Of a stretch of DNA of 64,000 bases, positions 21,126 through 33,951 are shown in pieces (within the stretch, counting starts at the first letter, position 1; the number at the start of each line of letters is the position of its first letter). The translations under genes were made by a program, and so were the position numbers. The notes beneath the pieces are model-generated. The model was given only the letters and a program-made list of their open reading frames with translations, did not search any database and was not told the origin of the DNA. Source of the DNA: Castanea sativa. Taxonomy: Eukaryota; Streptophyta; Magnoliopsida; Fagales; Fagaceae. The stretch spans positions 11,500,001 through 11,564,000 of the forward strand of contig NC_134017.1 of the NCBI RefSeq assembly GCF_040712315.1, given 5' to 3'.

Positions 21126-24100
21126 TTATTGTATTGTTGCCAATATGTTTTCATCAACTTCAGTGTTGAAAATAAAACTTGGAAATACGGTTGTAATGTC
21201 CCTGGCAAATGGCAAAATCATAAACAAAGTAGGTTTAGTGTATTGAGAGTATTCAGTATGATACAAATAGTGGCTGACATCATGTGTCAGAGAAATCTCA
21301 ATGCCTAAATACCATAGAATGCTAGTTTAGTTCTTTACATTGCCCCAAGCCAAGTATGTAATAACCCAATCATCTACTAGCAATGCATCATGCAACAGTC
21401 ACAAGTGCAACGCAAAATCTGTGACATTCCTAGATTATGTCCCCAACCCAAATTAGAAAATATAACAAAGTTCACAGGCAGGTAACCACGCAAGAGCAGA
21501 ACCAAATGTAATAGACACTCAATTCAAAATAGCATTGAGAAGTTGATCTGGCATTTACTATTTTATGCTACAGTAGATTGCTAAGATGTTAAATGCATAA
21601 AAGGAATTTCCCATTTTACCATACCATCCAACTTCAACAAAGTTAAGAACCCAATTTTCCATATTCTTTCCCATGTTTCTCAGAAATCAAAGGCAAATAA
21701 ATAAATAAAAACAATATCTTGATACAAGTTCCATGAGAAAACAAACCATGCTTCTAAAGACAAAAGATAAAACGAACAGAAAGGGCAATTCAATGTCAAA
21801 AAGTCTGGCGCATGATCTTACAAAGAATTCATATTTGCCTTTTTTTTTTCTTTTTTATAAGTATCATATTTGGCTATCTTTTTCAGTCACTCAAGTGTAA
21901 ACAAAGGAACTGAATACTGGGTTTAGAAACAGAACTTGAATAATAGAAATTTTAAAACAAGTAATTTTTTTGGACAGGAAAAGCAGAATTCATAGTCACA
22001 ATAATCTATCAGCAGTTGTAATGGTAGTAACAATAATGATAGTAATAAATTTAACAATAAAGTGAATGGAGAAAGTGAGATACTTTAAATAAGCAAGTGT
22101 CATGTTCTTCAGAAGTGTTGGATGCCCAACAGCAAAAGCCTTCCATTCTTCTTTGCTAATCTTGCCATCCATATCGACATCAATATCAGCAAATGTCTAA
22201 GTAAAGAAAGAAGTCACTGTCAGTGCACAAAACTTCAAAAATGGGGTATCAGAAGAAAGAATTTTGACATGGAATCCTTACCTTATCAAGGATAGCTTCA
22301 AGACTTTCATCTGACAGCTGTATACCAGATTCTGAAAGGATGGCAACAACCATCTGCCTAACCTGAGATCTCAACAGTAAAATTGATGGTTGGGAAATTT
22401 TAGGGATACCAATAAATGAAATCAATAAGAAATTAACATGCTACAATCTCATCTTTCTCCAATTAGAAGCACATAATGGACCAAGTATTTGAATGGGAAG
22501 AGGAGCTGTACTATTAAAAAAAATGAAAAGTTCCATTTTGAACTCCAAATGAATTTGATTTTAACATTTTATGTTTCACAACATCGTCTGTTAGCAGAAT
22601 AGTTTTATGAGTCAAGAATACACATGAACCTATTCTTTATCAATGTCCTTTGGATGAAAAGAAGTAATAGATAAGATTTATACTATGTTTCAGAGTTCAC
22701 AAAGGAAAGTGATCAAATGGAATGGCAAATTACAAGTAAATGGATTGAAATATGGAGGAATTTAGTTTTTTTTTTTGATAGGTAGATATTGGATGAAGGG
22801 AGAGGTAGGGTTCAAATCACATACATAGAACACCACAAAGGATGTTGTTACCACTGGGCTATCTCTTAAACCCTGGCTGTTTATCTTTTTTTAGTATGTT
22901 TCAAAGTTTATAACAGAATGAATTGAAAGAAAAGGGATACATCTTTTACTATTATGTCCGTTTATATTTTATTTCTATTCTTTTCAAATAGAGGCAAATA
23001 TGCCATTTTCCCTCAATTAATAATGACAGTAATGAAGCATTCCACCCAATATGGGCAGGATACAAAAATGGCTGTTGGAGAAGAATGGAACGGCCCATTC
23101 CATTCCATCCCCTTAAAAAGTCGCAAATGGAGAAATGGTAGGGTTTCATCATTTCTTTCTCCTTTTCTCCCGACCCAAAACAAGCTCTTAGTAAAGATAC
23201 AAATAACTTTGATATCCAAGTTTTACATATATATTAAAAATATACCAACTTAGAATTACTCACTTCTTCCTTTTCAATATATCCAGTCTGTCTCAAATCA
23301 TACAGCCTAAATGCAACTGCATAAAAACCAAATGAGAAAACAAAATCAATAGCTTAAACTGAGTGAAAAGTCTGCATTTATAGTTGCATAAAGTAGAAAC
23401 CGCTTCAACATTTACAATCAATTTTGTCATCCATAGGAGCATGAGGATGGAAGACACCGAGTGCACGAACAAACCCCTCAAAATCAATGACCCCATTTTT
23501 CTTGTCATCAAAAAGATCAAATACCTAGGTAAGAAAGGGTAGCAATTGAAAGAATTAACTGAATCACAAATCATATCAGCGACACAAGTCATCAATTTAA
23601 TCAAGTTTTGAAAAGAATATCCAGATTATTAGAGTCAAGCATAAAAGTCAAAGCAAAATTACCCTGTCCAGAAAAAGATTCTCGCCCGCTGGCATTCTAA
23701 ACAGTGCCAATTGGAGCTCTTCCTTCAAATGACAAGCAAACATAAGGATTACAAATTTAGAATCTGGTTACTTCTAGGACAGTAGTTCTAAAACTGCAAC
23801 AAAACTCAATCATTTGAGCCAACCCAAGATGCATAGTGTACAGATGAGTAATTAATTATTGGATGAAAATAAGGACAGCAAACAAATAAATTTCTTATTC
23901 ATATATTATAGAATTGCCTCAGAGGTTGTCTTAGTTAATCTCTCACATATGTAAATATAACACATCTCTGTCCTATCCCCAAATAGGCTAGTAATTACTA
24001 CAGATTGCTTGTAAATACAAAGCAAATCAATCTCAGAAGAGTAATGCAATGCATCAGAAATTCTGATCCTGACTAATATGGCTCATTAGTTTTATTTTTC

Positions 24101-25100
24101 ATTTTAGCAAGATCGGTCATCACAAACAATAGGATTACCCTCCTGACAGTGATAGGAAGGATTGTCTGCACTCTCAATATGATTTCTCTCGACCTAGACA
24201 TATACAAAATCAATAAAGTCTGGATGTTTATACAATTCATCTGATTATTCTTTGCGGTAAATACTCAAGTAGATGTCGTCTTATAAAAAAGCTTAGTTTT
24301 AATGTAAGTTTATGAAATTTCAATAAAAATAAGGAGTCATTATTGTTGCATTAATATCTACTAATCAAGTTATCATAACAATTCAGTTTTTTCCTATCTC
24401 ACGAATTAAGAACAACCCCCCTTCCTCCTTCCCTGCAGGAAATTGCAAAAAAGAAAAGAAAAAAAGCATAAGTTGAAAAGACAAAAGATAAACACACAGA
24501 ATTCCAGCTACCTTGTGTATGAGACCATCATCAACAAGCAATTGACTCAACTTTTTATACAACTCGCGCAACGCCTCAATTTCATTGACTGTAACTGTAA
24601 ACAGATAAGCACAAAATCACCAAAAAATCTCATGCCAATCACTCATTCACCATCACCAATTATTAAAAAAAAATCACAAACACAACAGCAACAAAGCATT
24701 GGACGCACATGGGGTTGTATTAGCAAGTCGGACGATGTCGTCAAAGGAGTAATACAAGTGCTTTGGCGTAGAGTACCGAGGAAGGCAGCGAGAAAAGCTG
24801 AGGACTAGGACTTCAATATAGCCTATGAAGGGCGCAAACAATACACATATACTGCCTCCTTCCACCCAAGTGCTTGATCTCTGATCATTTCAAATATCAA
24901 CCCAGATAATTAAATCCAAATTCATACACATAACTATTAACTACAACTTTTCTCTGAGTTTGTCATTAAGAAAACAAACTCATACTCAAACATAAATATA
25001 TGAACTTTGTAGTATGTAAGGTGAGAATAGCTTGAGTCATTGAAACCAAAACATGTTTGTAGTCGTTGAAACCAATACGAGTTTCTCGCCAACCAAGCGG

Positions 25101-25144
<44 letters not shown>

Positions 25145-25168
25145 CTGAGAGCTTTGAGTACAACCCAT
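21126..25168 (-). CDS. CBL10: CBL10-like calcineurin B-like calcium sensor, unit B (intact model)
   Basis: Nine exons on the minus strand: 25168..25145, 24880..24709, 24594..24512, 23722..23663, 23524..23416, 23316..23264, 22362..22282, 22196..22084, 21201..21126; 771 nt, 256 residues. Residues 1-8 are MGCTQSSQ, residues 19-37 a hydrophobic helix ([14 protein letters not shown]), followed by [10 protein letters not shown] degenerate EF-hand 1 lies near 82-95, EF-hand 2 loop at about 118-129 ([12 protein letters not shown]), EF-hand 3 at about 155-166 ([12 protein letters not shown]), EF-hand 4 loop [12 protein letters not shown], and the CIPK-phosphorylated FPSF motif at 238-241. CBL10 proteins recruit CIPKs (e.g. 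CIPK24/SOS2) to membranes in salt and ion homeostasis. Start choice: the hydrophobic exon has GTG where unit A has ATG and an in-frame TGA at 24890-24892, so the ATG mini-exon is needed; joined, it restores frame. The mini-exon is inferred, the other exons are secure. An out-of-frame ATG (25188) overlaps the start. Confidence 0.85.
22766..22873 (-). mobile_element. tRNA-derived SINE in CBL intron, unit B
   Basis: Orthologue of 7703-7820 with the same box A/box B layout and poly(A) tail. Confidence 0.6.
25105..25140. repeat. (GA)n microsatellite next to CBL exon 1, unit B
   Basis: About 18 uninterrupted GA units abutting the donor of the mini-exon; a shorter run at 25300-25319 lies in the leader. 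Confidence 0.85.
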
Positions 25169-25340
25169 TTCTGTACGACACAGTACATTAGAGATGACAA
25201 CTCTTTTTCCTGTCTTCTCTGTTTAGATCTTGAGCTTTAACAGCACACACAGAGAGATCTCTGTTTTTCTCTTTGTTTTGGTCTTGAGCTTTAAAAAGCA
25301 GAGAGAGAGAGAGAGAGAGGCCTGCAGTAACAACTAACTG
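25169..25340 (-). promoter_or_regulatory. 5' UTR of CBL10-like gene, unit B
   Basis: CT-rich leader matching 10701-10870, with the same upstream out-of-frame ATG 20 bases before the start. No clear TATA box seen. Confidence 0.4.
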
Positions 25341-25885
25341 GAAAGAAAGAAGAATCGTCTAAGTATTTAGCAATTATTTATAAGTATTTAGCAATTATTT
25401 ATTAGGACAGGATAATTAGAAGGTATCTTTTTTTTTAAAGAAGAATCACAAGGTATCTTTTTCTTAACATTCACACCCAAAATAAATAAATAAATAAATA
25501 AGAAAACAAAAGATTGACGACACTGATTAATGAATAATATAATATTTAGCTACTTATATCAAGAAAGTCAATTTCATATCGAAGGCCGTTTCGATTTAGC
25601 TATTAGAACGAAATATTTTGGTATCAGTCAATACTGATGTACCGTTTTGAAATTACCACTGTAAATAAATACATATTCATTAATTTAAGTTTTATCGATT
25701 AAATCTCATAAGTATAACCATATTGTCGATAACTCAATTCTTGACTTGAAATTCGAATCCAAGCCTAATAAAAAGTAATAGATAAATTTATTAAAAAAAT
25801 AATAACAATCAAATCAATATTATATTTTATTAAAAATAAGAACCAATTTGCCATCACGGGGGGCTTTTAAAATTTCAATTCATTT

Positions 25886-25947
25886 GGTGAAAATGTGATT
25901 CATACGAATCATATGAAAATGTGATTCATATGAATCACATTTTCACC
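25886..25947. repeat. Perfect palindrome insertion, unit B only
   Basis: Positions 25914-25945 form a 32-bp perfect palindrome (16-base arm tgaaaatgtgattcat), and 25886-25903 is a further copy of the left arm. Unit A lacks it: catttggtaacaaaag (11288-11303). It is followed by a poly(A) run (25951-25967). Confidence 0.85.
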
Positions 25948-26211
25948 ACCAAAAAAAAAAAAAAAACAAAACAAAAGTCAAAATATGCTAGCTGTAAATT
26001 AACAAGTATTAGTAAATAGAAGTTTGAAAGGTTTTTAAAACATGCTAGCTATAAAGTCTATTTCTTAGGCGTGCTAAATATCATTTGAAAGGTTTGAAAA
26101 ACCAAGAAAGAGAGAAGAGAAGAAGATGAATATGAAGTACTTCCCTGATCTATACATCTATATCTTTTTTCTTAGAAGGATCTATATATCTATATCTATA
26201 TCTATATATAT

Positions 26212-26351
26212 ATTTTTTATACAAGATAAAATTTCTACTCTAAGTATATATATGTGTGAAGTTTCCTCTTGGAGACTTGAACCCCGACCCTTACCCCCTC
26301 CCTTACACCCCACAAGCATTTATATTTGTAGAGTGACCACCGCACCAAGGG
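26212..26351 (-). mobile_element. tRNA-derived SINE, unit B only
   Basis: Read on the minus strand: CCCTTGGTGCGGTGGTCACT (box A-like), then GGGTTCAAGTCTCC (box B) about 60 bases on, ending in an A-rich tail next to a TATC repeat. The matching place in unit A holds other sequence. Confidence 0.65.
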
Positions 26352-26372
26352 AAAGCGATGGTTATATCTATA

Positions 26373-28901
26373 TCTATATTAATAACTAATAGTTGAAACG
26401 TTTGACTTTTCATTGACCGCGTCTCATTATGCCACGTGACTACATAAATTTATGCCACACGCCTATATTTAAAAACCGAACAATTATGTCTTTTCGTTTT
26501 GCAGAATAAGACATTGAACAATTGTATCTTTTGGGATTTTAAATAACTAACCACAACCAAAAGAAACAATTCTTTATACTGTATCATACAATTGTTTTCC
26601 CTCGGCACATATAAATATGACCAAGCTGCAAAAAAACTGTGATTGGCAAGCAGTTTCTCTTTTCCAACCGCACACCAGTATCTTTGAAAATAATCGTTGA
26701 CAATCTCAACACCAATACAGCAAGTGATCGCAGACTAATCCGTTTTTCTCTTTGTTTTTATCTCAGACTCTAAGCCACACCCTTCGCCTCTCTCTCCTTC
26801 ATTCATTCATTCTAGCCCCAATTTTTGACTATATAGGAATTTCTCTTTAAAACCCAAAGACCCAAAAACATGTAAACCCTACATGAAAGCCTTCAAAGTC
26901 TGAACACCGCAAAGATTTAGAAAACAAACACAGCCACTTCAACAAACAAGTCTTCTTCACTAGTTTTACTGCCCTTTCTTTCTCCTCCGCCACTTCCTAT
27001 AAGTTGAGTTCTTTAAATTTTGGCTTTATTGATTGTTTAGTTCGTTAAACTTTGGCTTAAGGAGTTGGGGAGGAATAGGAATGCTACAACATATGATTTT
27101 AACTTCTATTTTGATACTTGTATTATTTTTCTGTGAATTCGTTTTCTTTTTCTATTATATATTTTTTCCTTTTTTTTTTATTTGGTTCAATTTGGCACTC
27201 TCATTGAATGCCAAGTAAACAAGTCCCATGCACAATATGGATAACATGCAGCCTTTCTTTATTTTACTTTTTATTTTTCTATTTTTTTTCAAGAGAAAAG
27301 TCTGGCAAAGTTTCATTCATAGATTAACCACTATTACATAGAAAGGGTGGGACTTATGCTATGACCACACCCGAGTATGTACATATTCAAGCCACAAGAT
27401 GTTTGAAAGAGGAAGACCTTGAATTTCGAATGTCAAAAATATTATTTAAACTCTTGGCTTAATGGGTTTGACTGTTTCCTGTGAAGTATTGAAATTCAAA
27501 GTTATTATTGGTTGATTTGTGTTGTTTTATAGTCATACATTTTGATAAACTTAGTTTTAAGACATTTAAATTGACATTTAGAAAAACTATATTTTTCTTT
27601 CAATTTATTACAAAATTTTCTTTTAACATTGCAATGTCGGTGTTTTTTTGTTAAATATTTGGTTTATGCAAATTGTTTTGTTAAAAAGTTTCTATTGCAA
27701 CTTATTTTGTTATGTAGCATCTTTTGGAACTTGATTTTCTCAAAATCAAGTTCAAAGTAGAAATTAATTTCACTAAAGTTGAGTTCTATGCAATTCAATG
27801 ATATGTGACAAATGTGGAACTCAATTTTTTGAAACTCGAGTTCAACGTTCTATTGAGTATCATAGATTTCGGCAAAATTGAGTTCCATGTTGGAACTCAA
27901 CTTTCATAAAATCAAGTACCAAAAAGAAGTTATATAACTAAATAAGTTCCGATAGAAGCTTTGTGACAAAAATAATTATCAAATATCAAATATTTAGAAG
28001 AAAAAAAAAAGTCTTATAACATATATTGGATAGAATACAGTATTTTGTGTTTCAGTTTATTATTATTGTTCTTTTTTCTTTTTCTTTTATGTAATTATCA
28101 TCATTAAATAGTATCTTAAATAGTTACGAGGTACATTGTTCAAGAGGAGAGTAGGTTTGCATGCAAGATAATTGGTATCCCAACGTTTATTTAAATTTTT
28201 GTTTAATTGCATATGTCATATTGATGTTAGGGATTTTTTAAATTAGAATCTTAACGTGCAATCAAAGAAGAAGAAATGAAGAATTTTTTAAACCTTTTAC
28301 AAAAATCTATCAAAGTTATGTTCGCAAAATATTCATATGTATCATAGAAAAATAAATAAATTTGCTAAACATTGTGCTCATTTAAGGTTCATTCCCAAAG
28401 GAGTTATAATGTTGTTGGATAGTACTCAATTTTACCACTTGAGTTAACTAGAACCCACGATTTTATGTTCTAAGTTATTATATATGTTCAATTTTTTTTA
28501 GATATCATCTTGCAAAATCGTTAAAATTTGTATTTTATTAATGTTACCTCACGTTTCTAAGTATACTATGCATTTATACAAACAAAGCTTTATTGTTAAA
28601 TTATACTGATATGACGATTGTAGTAAATTTAACCAAGATTAAATCATAACTCGTACTCGATAGCTTCTTTGTGCATTGCACGGGTAATTCTGTTAATTTA
28701 TAATGACATTTTTTTTTATGTTGCATAAGTTTTTTTAAATGCATTGTAAATAATAATAATAATTGTACATGACATTTTTTTTCTTTATTTTATAACACAT
28801 AACTATTAGTATATATTTTAGCTATATACTATTATTTAGTAAGATTAAATCATATATTATATTTAATTTATTTCCCGTGCATCACATAGGTTAATGATTA
28901 G
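26373..28901 (+). mobile_element. Helitron, 2.53 kb, unit B copy
   Basis: Same TCTATATTAATAAC start as unit A. Its 3' hairpin is damaged (CCCGTGCATCACATAGG) and CTAG has become TTAG, so this copy is probably immobile. It keeps the promoter/5' UTR-like block but lacks the 141-bp MITE and has lost about 90 bp near 27575. Confidence 0.65.
26630..27003 (+). promoter_or_regulatory. Promoter/5' UTR-like block in Helitron, unit B
   Basis: Homologue of 12060-12430. The TATA-like word is tataggaatttctctttaaaac, and the donor is altered (tcctataagttgag instead of ttcttgtaagttgag), so splicing at this site is likely lost. Confidence 0.45.
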
Positions 28902-29562
28902 TAATAACTAATAGTCAAAATATTTGACTTTTTGTTGATCACTCCTCATTGCGTCACGTGGCTACATAAATTTATGCAATGTATGCAATTAAAAATATCA
29001 AACAATTGTGTTTTTTCATTTTTCAATAGACACATTTTCAGTCAATAAACACTCTACATCGATTGGTAATAAACTATAGTCCTTACAAAATATTGGTACC
29101 AATTAGGCTACATACTAACTCTCATCTATGGTCCTACGTAGATCAGCATTGGTCAATAACATCATCCTTATACTACCCAATATTTCCAATAGTTCACTCT
29201 AAATGTTTAGCAATTCACTATTTTTCAAGTGAGCGACATTAGTAATTTGTTTAAAACTTCAAATAGTAGGCTTCAAACAAGGAAAACAATTGACACCTTA
29301 CGTACAATCTGTTAAAGTTTCACATTATTCAAGTCCAATCATCCTTTGGCCAAATTAAGCCACACACAAAAAAAAAAAAAAACTGTCATTTTGCCAAGGA
29401 CTACAAATTAAGCAAATTGGTTTTCAACAAAAAGCTAATCCAAACACACTAATGCAAGTCTCATCACAAAAAATTTAAAAATAAATAAAAATATAAATAA
29501 TTGGTTCCATACCAATTGGTTAAATGCATCAGATCGGGAGTTTAGGAACTTGTCACCATGTG
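28902..29562. repeat. Right end of unit B, after the Helitron
   Basis: Matches 14574-15216, including the second Helitron-like 5' end. No gene seen. Confidence 0.6.
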
Positions 29563-30321
29563 TTGACATATGCCTGAAATTTTGCCAAGTACTTTCCTCT
29601 AATTCTAGATTTGATCTTGAAGCTTTTTCTCAATGGCCTTATCAACAACTTTGGCACTACTCAATCATAGATATGACTGGCATTTTATCATCATGTTGCA
29701 TATGAACTTTAAATTAAAGTGAATGGTGATCTTTGTTAGTTGCCTTCTAAATGATTACTACAAATTTATCTCCAAAATATAACAAAATTTATTGGATTCT
29801 ACAAATGACAATTTTGGAGAAGACCCACAAGTTTTTTGCGTTTCTAAGAAAGATGAAAGAGAAGAAGTTGAGAAGAAGTTGAGAAGAAGTTACCAAATGA
29901 ATATGAACCACTATTTATACCCAAATGATTATGACCCTTCAATAAACACATTTTCATTCAATATGTACATTTTTGGTTAATAGACACATTATCATTCAAT
30001 AGGCATTGTTTCATTCAATAGGCACCTTTAATATATATCCAATATGAAGGATTATGACATTTCAATAGAAAACTTTTTGGTATATTTGATTTGAAGGGTT
30101 ATGACCTTTCAATAGGCACATTTAGGTATATATATTACAACATATCATGTATATACTTATATACACAACACAAACTAAATTGGAGATGCAACATTTTGTT
30201 TCTTATTCCGTCTTACAAAAAAATAATAAAGAAAAAAACATTGATTTCTTCTGTCTAATTAATATAATGTAATTTTTTTTTTAAATCTCATGCATTTTTG
30301 CGTACTTCTCCAACTCAAAAA
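29563..30321. other. AT-rich spacer with short dispersed repeats
   Basis: Words such as ttatgacc(t)ttcaata and caataggcac recur from 29920 to 30130, suggesting a decayed minisatellite. The 62-codon frame at 29792-29980 is not convincing as a gene. Confidence 0.5.
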
Positions 30322-32114
30322 TAATAGGTGAATCTGAGAGAAACACAAATTAAAATTCCAAATTAGAGTTCTAATTTTGTAACATGTGTCCTAAATTATT
30401 TATTCTTAAAAAGTTTTATTTCTTAATGTCAGAGTCAAATGTGAGACCACATCATAAATATTCATCCAAGTAAGTTATCAAATACAAAAACCAAAAAGTC
30501 TAGAATAAATTAATCGTAAAAAAAAAAATGCTTCACAATAATTTTTAAAAAATAGACAATTTACATTTTATACTTAATAATATCCTTACAAATTTTTTTA
30601 AAGAGTTAACAAAATATAAAAATGACTATCAATAATATTTATATTTAAATTATATATATAAGTATTATATTATGCATCTTATTGTATATATTTAAATGTA
30701 TCCATGCATATGCATGTGGTTACAAGCTAGTCTATATATAATAATAATAGGTAAAGCTAAGAGAAAATTCGATTAGATTTCAAATTGAAATTCAATTAAA
30801 GTCTAATTTTGCGCCCCATGTCCCATCTAATCTAAGTTTTTAAATTTTTGTGCCAAGTGAGTTAATTCAATGCAAAAATCGAATTTTAATTAGAGTTTAA
30901 TTTTGCGACATGTGTCCCATTTAATCTAAGTTTTTTTAATTTTTGTACCAAATGAGTTAATTTAGTGTAAAAAACGAGGAGTCCAATATAAGTAAACCAT
31001 AAAAAACAGAATTTTTGAATGATTTTATATTTATGAGCATTTTTTTTTTATAGAACTAAAAACAATTCAAGTATTGAAATTCAATTAGAGTATATATATG
31101 TCCCATTTAATCAATTTTTTTTTATAAAAAAATTGTATCAAATGAATTAATTTAGTGTAGAAAACTAGAAGTCCAATATAAATAAATCATATATCTAACA
31201 CTATATATAAAATTAGAGGAAGAGAGAGTTTGAATTATTTTATATTTATGAGCTTTTTTTTGTATAATTAAAAACAATTCAAATTTATAAGTCATATATA
31301 TACACACACACACACACACATATATAGGTAAAATTTAGAGAAAATCCAATTAGATTCCACAATTGAAGTCCAATTTCACGTCATGTGTCCTAAATTATTT
31401 ATTTTTAAAGAGGGTTTTATTTATTAATTTTGAAATCAAATGTAGAACCATATCATAAATATCTATTCAAGTGAGTTATTGTGTACAAAAACCAAAGAGT
31501 CTAGAATTAATAAACATAAAAATATTTAAAAAATTGACAATTTACATTGTCTAAATAATAACATTCTTACGAGATTTTTTAAAGAGTTAAAAAAAAAATA
31601 TAAGAATGACTATCAATGATACTTAAATTATATATGTAAGAATTATACTATGCATCTTAATATCTACCTTTTAAGTATATTCATGCACATGCATAATGTT
31701 ACAAGCTAGTGTATATATATATAGACAAAGCTGTGAGAAAATCTATTAGATTTCAAATTAGAATTCAATTAAGGGTCTAATTTTGCACCATGTGTCCCAT
31801 TTAATCTAAGTTTTTAAATTTTTATGTCAAGTGAATTAATTCAGAGTAAAAATTGGATTTGAATTAGAGTTTAATTTTGCGCCACATGTCCCATATAATC
31901 TAAATAAGTTAATTTAGTGTAGAAAACGAGGAATATAATATAAATAAACCATAAAAAAAAAATCATATATCTAACTCTATATACAAAATTAGAGGAAGAG
32001 AGAGTTTGAATGATTTTATATTTATGAACTTTTTTTTATAACTAAAAACAATTCAAATTTATAAGTCATTATGTAATATACCATGACTATATGTACGGTC
32101 CATTATTAACAAGG

Positions 32115-32150
<36 letters not shown>

Positions 32151-32200
32151 AACCAAAATTTAGAGAAAATTCAAATAGAATCAAAATTAGGTTTTGCTTT
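30322..32200 (+). mobile_element. Head-to-tail Helitron-like array
   Basis: Order a-b-a'-b'. Block a (30322-30730) ends with hairpin CATGCATATGCATG and CTAG (30727-30730). Block b begins at once with TCTATATATAATAATA (30731). a' (31322-31709) ends ATGCACATGCAT then CTAG (31706-31709), and b' starts TGTATATATATA. Thus 30731-31709 is a complete 979-bp unit with Helitron termini, flanked by partial units. Another decayed start is near 32143. Non-coding. Confidence 0.65.
32108..32147. repeat. (AT)n microsatellite
   Basis: About 20 AT/TA units inside the Helitron-like array. Confidence 0.8.
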
Positions 32201-32699
32201 TGTTAGTTTTTCATACATATTAAATTTTTTAGATTTGAACCTTTTTTTTTCTGAACTAATGAACATATTTTTTTATACTATTTCTATTCAGATATTTTGT
32301 ATGCAAAGATATTGAATGCAACATGCAAATTGTAATTGAGCTGAACAATCTCTTGCACCTATCCCCATTCAATTTAGGAGATACTATTTGACCAAATTAT
32401 TATTATATTTTGTGTTATATTTAGTATAATTTCACAAATAATAATTGTGAATTCATATTGTATATGTAATATCCAATAATGATTTTCAAAATTAAATATG
32501 TAATAGTAATTCAATGAAAAACTTGGCGTAACCAATATCATGAAAATTCCAAGAAAAAACTATTTTAGTACCTTCAAATGTCTTAGTTGAACTATGTCCT
32601 ATATGTTTAATAACTCAAACTAACATTAATAGTACCACTATAATTCATTACGCATGGATTACATACTAGCATATATATAGAGTGCACCATAAGTAACAT

Positions 32700-33950
32700 T
32701 TAAACTTTGTTTGAGATTTCATAAGAGAATGGAATGGAATGAAATGGAATGATCATAATTCATAAGGGAATGGAAATAAATAGAATGGAATAAAATGTAT
32801 TTAAGCAGGGGAAAGAAATTATAAAAAAAAAAAGAATGAAATGGAATCAAGTAACCTTAATTGGATATTTTAAAATAAAGGAATGGAAAGAAATGAAAAT
32901 GAATAAAATATAAGTAATCTTGTTTGGGAGTAACATAGAGGGAATGGAATATAATTATTTTATGAAAATATTATTATTAGACCCTTATTTTAAAATAAAG
33001 GGTTGAATATATATGGGTATTTTGAGAGTTTTAGTAAAAAAATTGTTAGGTTCTAAAAGTTTAGAACAATTAGCAAATCGTAAACACACAAGAACATACA
33101 AGCTGTAGAAAGAAGATTTCAGAATCTGCCTGGTTTGACCAATCAAGAATTGTATCTGTAGAATTTTAATTAAGCCCAAACAACAGTTCAAGCCCATTAA
33201 AGATTAGGGTTTCAGATCTACTTCTCCCACTATATAAAAGAAACCCTAAGCACATTTTTATAAGGCTTTTTAGAGAGAGAAGAGTGTGTCTCTTTTGTAT
33301 TTTAGGGTTTTGTTCCTAAAAAGCTCTCTCGGTGTTATTACTTGAAGAATCTCAAGATCCGGTATTGTAGAAGTTGATGCCTTTTCTAGTCATCAAAGGT
33401 ATTGATGATCTAAACCTTCAAGGATGGTCTTGGAGTCACAAACAAGAGAGTTTGTGTTGCTAAACTTTTGAGTGGGATCTTAAAGTCACAAACTTAGGTG
33501 TTTGTGTTTTGCAAAGGCCAAATAAAGAAGTAGTTCGTGGACTTGGAGCTATCATGGGGTCGTGGTAGTAGGTTTTCTACTCGAGGTAGCAATAGAATGT
33601 TAGTGGTCTAAGTTCTATTGTACAAACTTCAATTCTTTCATAGTGGATTTGCTGTTTTACCTTGAGGATAGTTAGGTTAAATCCTCCCTAGATTTTTTAC
33701 CGGTTTAGTTTTCCTATATTATCATATCGCTGTGTTATTTATTTTTCCACTACTTTACATGATATGATTGTTATTATTTTAACCTAGATCGGAATAATAA
33801 ACTTAAATATTCACTTGGTTAATTAATTAGGTTAAACAATCCAGTTTACAGGGATCTAAAACCGTAAAAAAATTATTAAATCTCACTTCATTCCCGCCAT
33901 TCCTCTCAATTTCCAGAGGAATGAAAATAGATTTTAAGGGAATAGAGAGT
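32700..33950. repeat. GGAATGGAAT-rich repeat interrupted by a solo LTR
   Basis: Multiple gaatggaatggaatgaaatgg words at 32725-32960 on the left and inverse cattcccgccattcctc words at 33890-33930 on the right form a foldback unit split by the LTR at 33044-33868. Confidence 0.5.
33044..33868 (+). mobile_element. Copia-type solo LTR
   Basis: Starts TGTTAGGTTCTAAAAG, contains a TATA box (ccactatataaaag, 33227-33240), a likely transcript start/leader (tagggttttgttcc), a polyadenylation-type region and ends near gggatctaaaaccgtaaa. AAAAT precedes it (33039-33043) and follows it (33869-33873). Only one LTR and no internal gag-pol are present. The right-hand edge is less certain because it has drifted from a CA end. 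Confidence 0.65.
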
Positions 33951-33951
33951 G

